Origin: Acidobacteriota bacterium | Lineage (GTDB): Bacteria > Pseudomonadota > Alphaproteobacteria > Caulobacterales > Hyphomonadaceae | DNA length: 64,000 bases | Direction: 5' to 3' | Assembly: GCA_016712445.1 (NCBI GenBank) | Contig: JADJRB010000001.1 | Location: forward strand, 806,001-870,000 | In this document: piece after piece, positions 62,057 through 64,000 of the stretch | How the letters are laid out: each line of letters begins with the position of its first letter | How positions within the stretch are numbered: position 1 is the stretch's first letter | The notes under the pieces: model-generated | Told to the model about the DNA's origin: nothing | Databases searched by the model: none | What the model saw: only the letters and a program-made list of their open reading frames with translations | Position numbers and translations under genes: made by a program

Positions 62057-62760
62057 AACCGTACATCAAGACCGGACTGATCTGGACCGTGGGTGCATTC
62101 CTGATCATGGCGCTGATCTCGGCCGGCACCTGGTCGAGCCTGCCGGCAGGTGGTGACATACCGGTTCATTGGGGCGTCAACGGCGAACCCGATCGCTACG
62201 CGGGCCGCAACGAGGCCGGGCTCGTGCTGATGGCGATGCCCGTGATCATGCTGCTGACCGGCCTGGTTCTGGCCTTCGCGCCGTCGCTGGATCCGCGCAA
62301 GGCCAACATCGAAACCGGCCGTCGTGCCTACCTCGCCACCTGGCTGGGCGCGATCATTCTGCAGACACTGGTCCACGGCGGGATTGCGCGCATGATGGCG
62401 GCCGGTCCCGGCGCGACCTCCGGCGAGTTCGTCCGGTGGGTCATCGCCGGCGCGGGCCTGCTATTCATCCTCATCGGGAACTACCTGCCGAAGACGCGCT
62501 CGAGCTTCTTCTTCGGCATCCGCACGCCCTGGACCCTGTCGTCCGACATTGCCTGGGAAAAGACGCATCGCTTTGCCGGGCCGTTGTTCATGCTGGCCGG
62601 GGCGATCGGTATCGCCGGCGCCTTCCTCCTGAACGGCATCTGGCTCGCGCTCCAGCTGTCCGCCCTCGTGCTGATCGCCGCGACCATTTCGGTGGTTTAC
62701 TCTTACTTTGCCTGGAGAAGCGCGGACGACCGCGACGACGGCACGGGTTTGACGGTCTGA
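62053..62760 (+). CDS. sdpI: SdpI family membrane protein
   Basis: 235 residues. Seven or so hydrophobic segments; DIPVHWGVNGEPDRYAGRNEA is the conserved DUF1648/SdpI N-terminal loop, and GNYLPKTRSSFFFGIRTPWTLSSDIAWEKTHRFAG is the SdpI core. In Bacillus SdpI gives immunity to the SdpC toxin and holds SdpR at the membrane; here no toxin gene is adjacent, so the signal is unknown. Confidence 0.92.
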   Translation: MKPYIKTGLIWTVGAFLIMALISAGTWSSLPAGGDIPVHWGVNGEPDRYAGRNEAGLVLMAMPVIMLLTGLVLAFAPSLDPRKANIETGRRAYLATWLGAIILQTLVHGGIARMMAAGPGATSGEFVRWVIAGAGLLFILIGNYLPKTRSSFFFGIRTPWTLSSDIAWEKTHRFAGPLFMLAGAIGIAGAFLLNGIWLALQLSALVLIAATISVVYSYFAWRSADDRDDGTGLTV

Positions 62761-62802
62761 TGCCCTATTGAATAGAGCCGTCCGGCTGCCTACTCCAAGA
62801 GC

Positions 62803-63891
62803 ATGGCTGAGCGGTTTGAAACAGAATCCCTGATGCAGCGCCTTGACCAGCGCTCCCGGGACATTTTCCGGGAGATCGTGGAAGGCTATCTGGCGACCGG
62901 TGAGCCGGTCGGCTCCCGAACCCTGTCCAAAGGCGGCATCCACCTCTCCCCCGCCTCGATCCGCAACGTGATGGCGGACCTGACCGAGCTCGGCCTGCTG
63001 GACGCGCCGCACGTGTCTGCTGGCCGGGCGCCAACCCACCGGGGCCTCCGCCTCTTCGTTGATGGTTTCCTCGAATATGGCGAACCTTCGAAGGGCGACA
63101 AGAAAGCGATCGACGACCGGCTTGCCGCCGCCGGGGCGGACATCGAGGGCGTGCTCGGAGAAGCCTCCGACATCCTGTCCGGCCTCACCGGAGGCGCCGG
63201 CCTGGTCTCCTCCCCCACACGGGATGCGCCCGTGCGGCATGTCGAATTCGTGCCGCTGGCAGGCGGCGACGCGCTATGCGTCCTCGTCACGGAAGACGGC
63301 GATGTCGAGAACAGGTTCATCAAGGTGCCTGACGGCCTGCCCGTCACCACGCTGATCGAAGCCGGCAACTACCTCTCCACCCGCCTGAAGGGCCGCACGC
63401 TCGCCGAGGCGACCAGCGAAGTGCGCGAGGACCTGCGCACCCGCCGCGCCGCGCTCGACACTGCCGCCTCGGCGCTGGTTGAAGCGGGCCTCGCCCAATG
63501 GGGCGGCGAGGCGCCGGGCCGGGGCCGCAGCCTGATCGTGCGCGGACGCGCGAACCTGCTGGAAGACGCGAAGGCAGCGGAAGACCTCGACCGGGTGCGC
63601 CAGCTGTTCAACGAGCTTGAACGCCAGCAAAGCCTGCTCGAAATCCTCGACACGACGCGCGGCGCAGAAGGCGTCCGGCTGTTCATCGGGTCCGAGAACA
63701 GGCTTTTCCCGTTATCGGGTTCAAGTGTGATTGTGGCACCCTATATGGGCGGCACGAAACAGGTGATCGGGGCATTGGGCGTGATCGGGCCAACGCGGCT
63801 CAACTACGCCCGGGTGATCCCGATGGTCGATTATACAGCCAAGGTGGTCGGCGAGATCCTCGCGGGCCGGCGCGGCAAGGATGGGAAGTGA
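62803..63891 (+). CDS. hrcA: Heat-inducible transcription repressor HrcA
   Basis: 362 residues. N-terminal winged helix (RSRDIFREIVEGYLATGEPVGSRTLSK), RNVMADLTELGLLDAPHVSAGRAPTHRGLRLFVDGFL, and the C-terminal domain LFIGSENRLFPLSGSSVIVAPYMGG. HrcA represses groESL via CIRCE. No CIRCE is seen upstream of hrcA itself. It overlaps grpE by one base (TGATG). Confidence 0.95.
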   Translation: MAERFETESLMQRLDQRSRDIFREIVEGYLATGEPVGSRTLSKGGIHLSPASIRNVMADLTELGLLDAPHVSAGRAPTHRGLRLFVDGFLEYGEPSKGDKKAIDDRLAAAGADIEGVLGEASDILSGLTGGAGLVSSPTRDAPVRHVEFVPLAGGDALCVLVTEDGDVENRFIKVPDGLPVTTLIEAGNYLSTRLKGRTLAEATSEVREDLRTRRAALDTAASALVEAGLAQWGGEAPGRGRSLIVRGRANLLEDAKAAEDLDRVRQLFNELERQQSLLEILDTTRGAEGVRLFIGSENRLFPLSGSSVIVAPYMGGTKQVIGALGVIGPTRLNYARVIPMVDYTAKVVGEILAGRRGKDGK

Positions 63892-64000
63892 TGAGCGATC
63901 CGACGAATTCCGGCGAAACTGCCGACCTTGAGACGACACCCGAAACAGCCCCTGCAGAGCCAGCGGCCCTGACGCCCGAAGAGGCACTGGCCAAGCTTGA
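63891..64000 (+). CDS. grpE: Nucleotide exchange factor GrpE (N-terminal fragment)
   Basis: Only 36 codons fit in the window. MSDPTNSGETADLETTPET... is the acidic, disordered N-terminal tail typical of GrpE, with EEALAKL beginning the long helix. The assignment rests mainly on the start overlapping the hrcA stop, the standard hrcA-grpE arrangement. Confidence 0.8.
   Translation, partial: MSDPTNSGETADLETTPETAPAEPAALTPEEALAKL

Noticed and set aside
62761..62802. CIRCE operator upstream of hrcA
   Set aside because: The TTAGCACTC-N9-GAGTGCTAA pattern is not found in the 42 bp between sdpI and hrcA or nearby.

Overview
This 64 kb window is a GC-rich, densely packed piece of chromosome from an alphaproteobacterium. 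The gene content and order (secA, divergent ubiE/mutM, coaBC-dut, a SAM-II riboswitch on metA, rph/rdgB/hemW beside hrcA-grpE, psp genes) and GCTAAAC-type -10 elements resemble Caulobacterales, most likely the Hyphomonadaceae (Hyphomonas-like). That placement is an inference from content; no marker tree was made. I see no rRNA, tRNA, CRISPR array, transposase, prophage or plasmid genes. Nearly everything is core or family-level chromosomal content.

Layout. 0-6 kb: end of a PPIase lipoprotein gene, divergent secA, then an 840-bp non-coding stretch with an intergenic repeat and a strongly structured RNA candidate, then yggT-DUF167-folD-HNH on the minus strand. 6-13 kb: MFS transporter, SDR, Ogt methyltransferase, a Tat-lipoprotein of the DJ-1 family, a WYL-type regulator divergent from a GST-like gene across a perfect 24-bp palindrome, and three small membrane proteins. 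13-23 kb: lpd, an exported protein, GNAT, PIF1-like helicase, RDD protein, two PspB-like small proteins, dut and coaBC. 22-31 kb: ubiE-ubiB divergent from mutM, an FAD monooxygenase, an SDR lacking the catalytic Tyr, a glycosyltransferase, a flavin monooxygenase/acyl-CoA dehydrogenase-fold enzyme. 30-38 kb: a minus-strand run of overlapping genes (ACAD, acyltransferase, a GNAT gene broken by an in-frame TAG, DUF3667, amidohydrolase, YjbR), amtB, and metA under a SAM-II riboswitch; Glu111 predicts that this MetA uses acetyl-CoA. 38-46 kb: enoyl-CoA hydratase, CBS protein, nitronate monooxygenase, M3 peptidase, hpf-ptsN, a WecG-type glycosyltransferase.

46-49 kb holds a phage-shock (psp) locus: pspF divergent from a sigma54-promoter-driven operon that contains pspA, pspB, pspC and three small membrane proteins (43, 37 and 61 aa), two of which are too short to be called by usual length cut-offs. 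49-56 kb: mnmC, a CsbD protein, two tandem small acetyltransferase-like proteins and a YcgN protein joined by ATGA overlaps, an acyltransferase-3 protein, xerC, hemW and rdgB. 56-64 kb: the usual rph-rdgB-hemW / hrcA-grpE neighbourhood, separated here by two inserted blocks: DUF2975-XRE-LuxR solo-sigma-like protein-CreA between rdgB and rph, and fhs-sdpR-sdpI between rph and hrcA.

Themes: membrane/envelope stress (psp genes at two loci, sdpRI, SecA, hrcA-grpE), one-carbon folate metabolism (folD, fhs), methionine synthesis with riboswitch control, quinone synthesis (ubiE, ubiB) and DNA repair (mutM, ogt, rdgB, dut). The least explained signals are the structured RNA candidate at about 3.5-3.85 kb and the extra small proteins in the psp operon.
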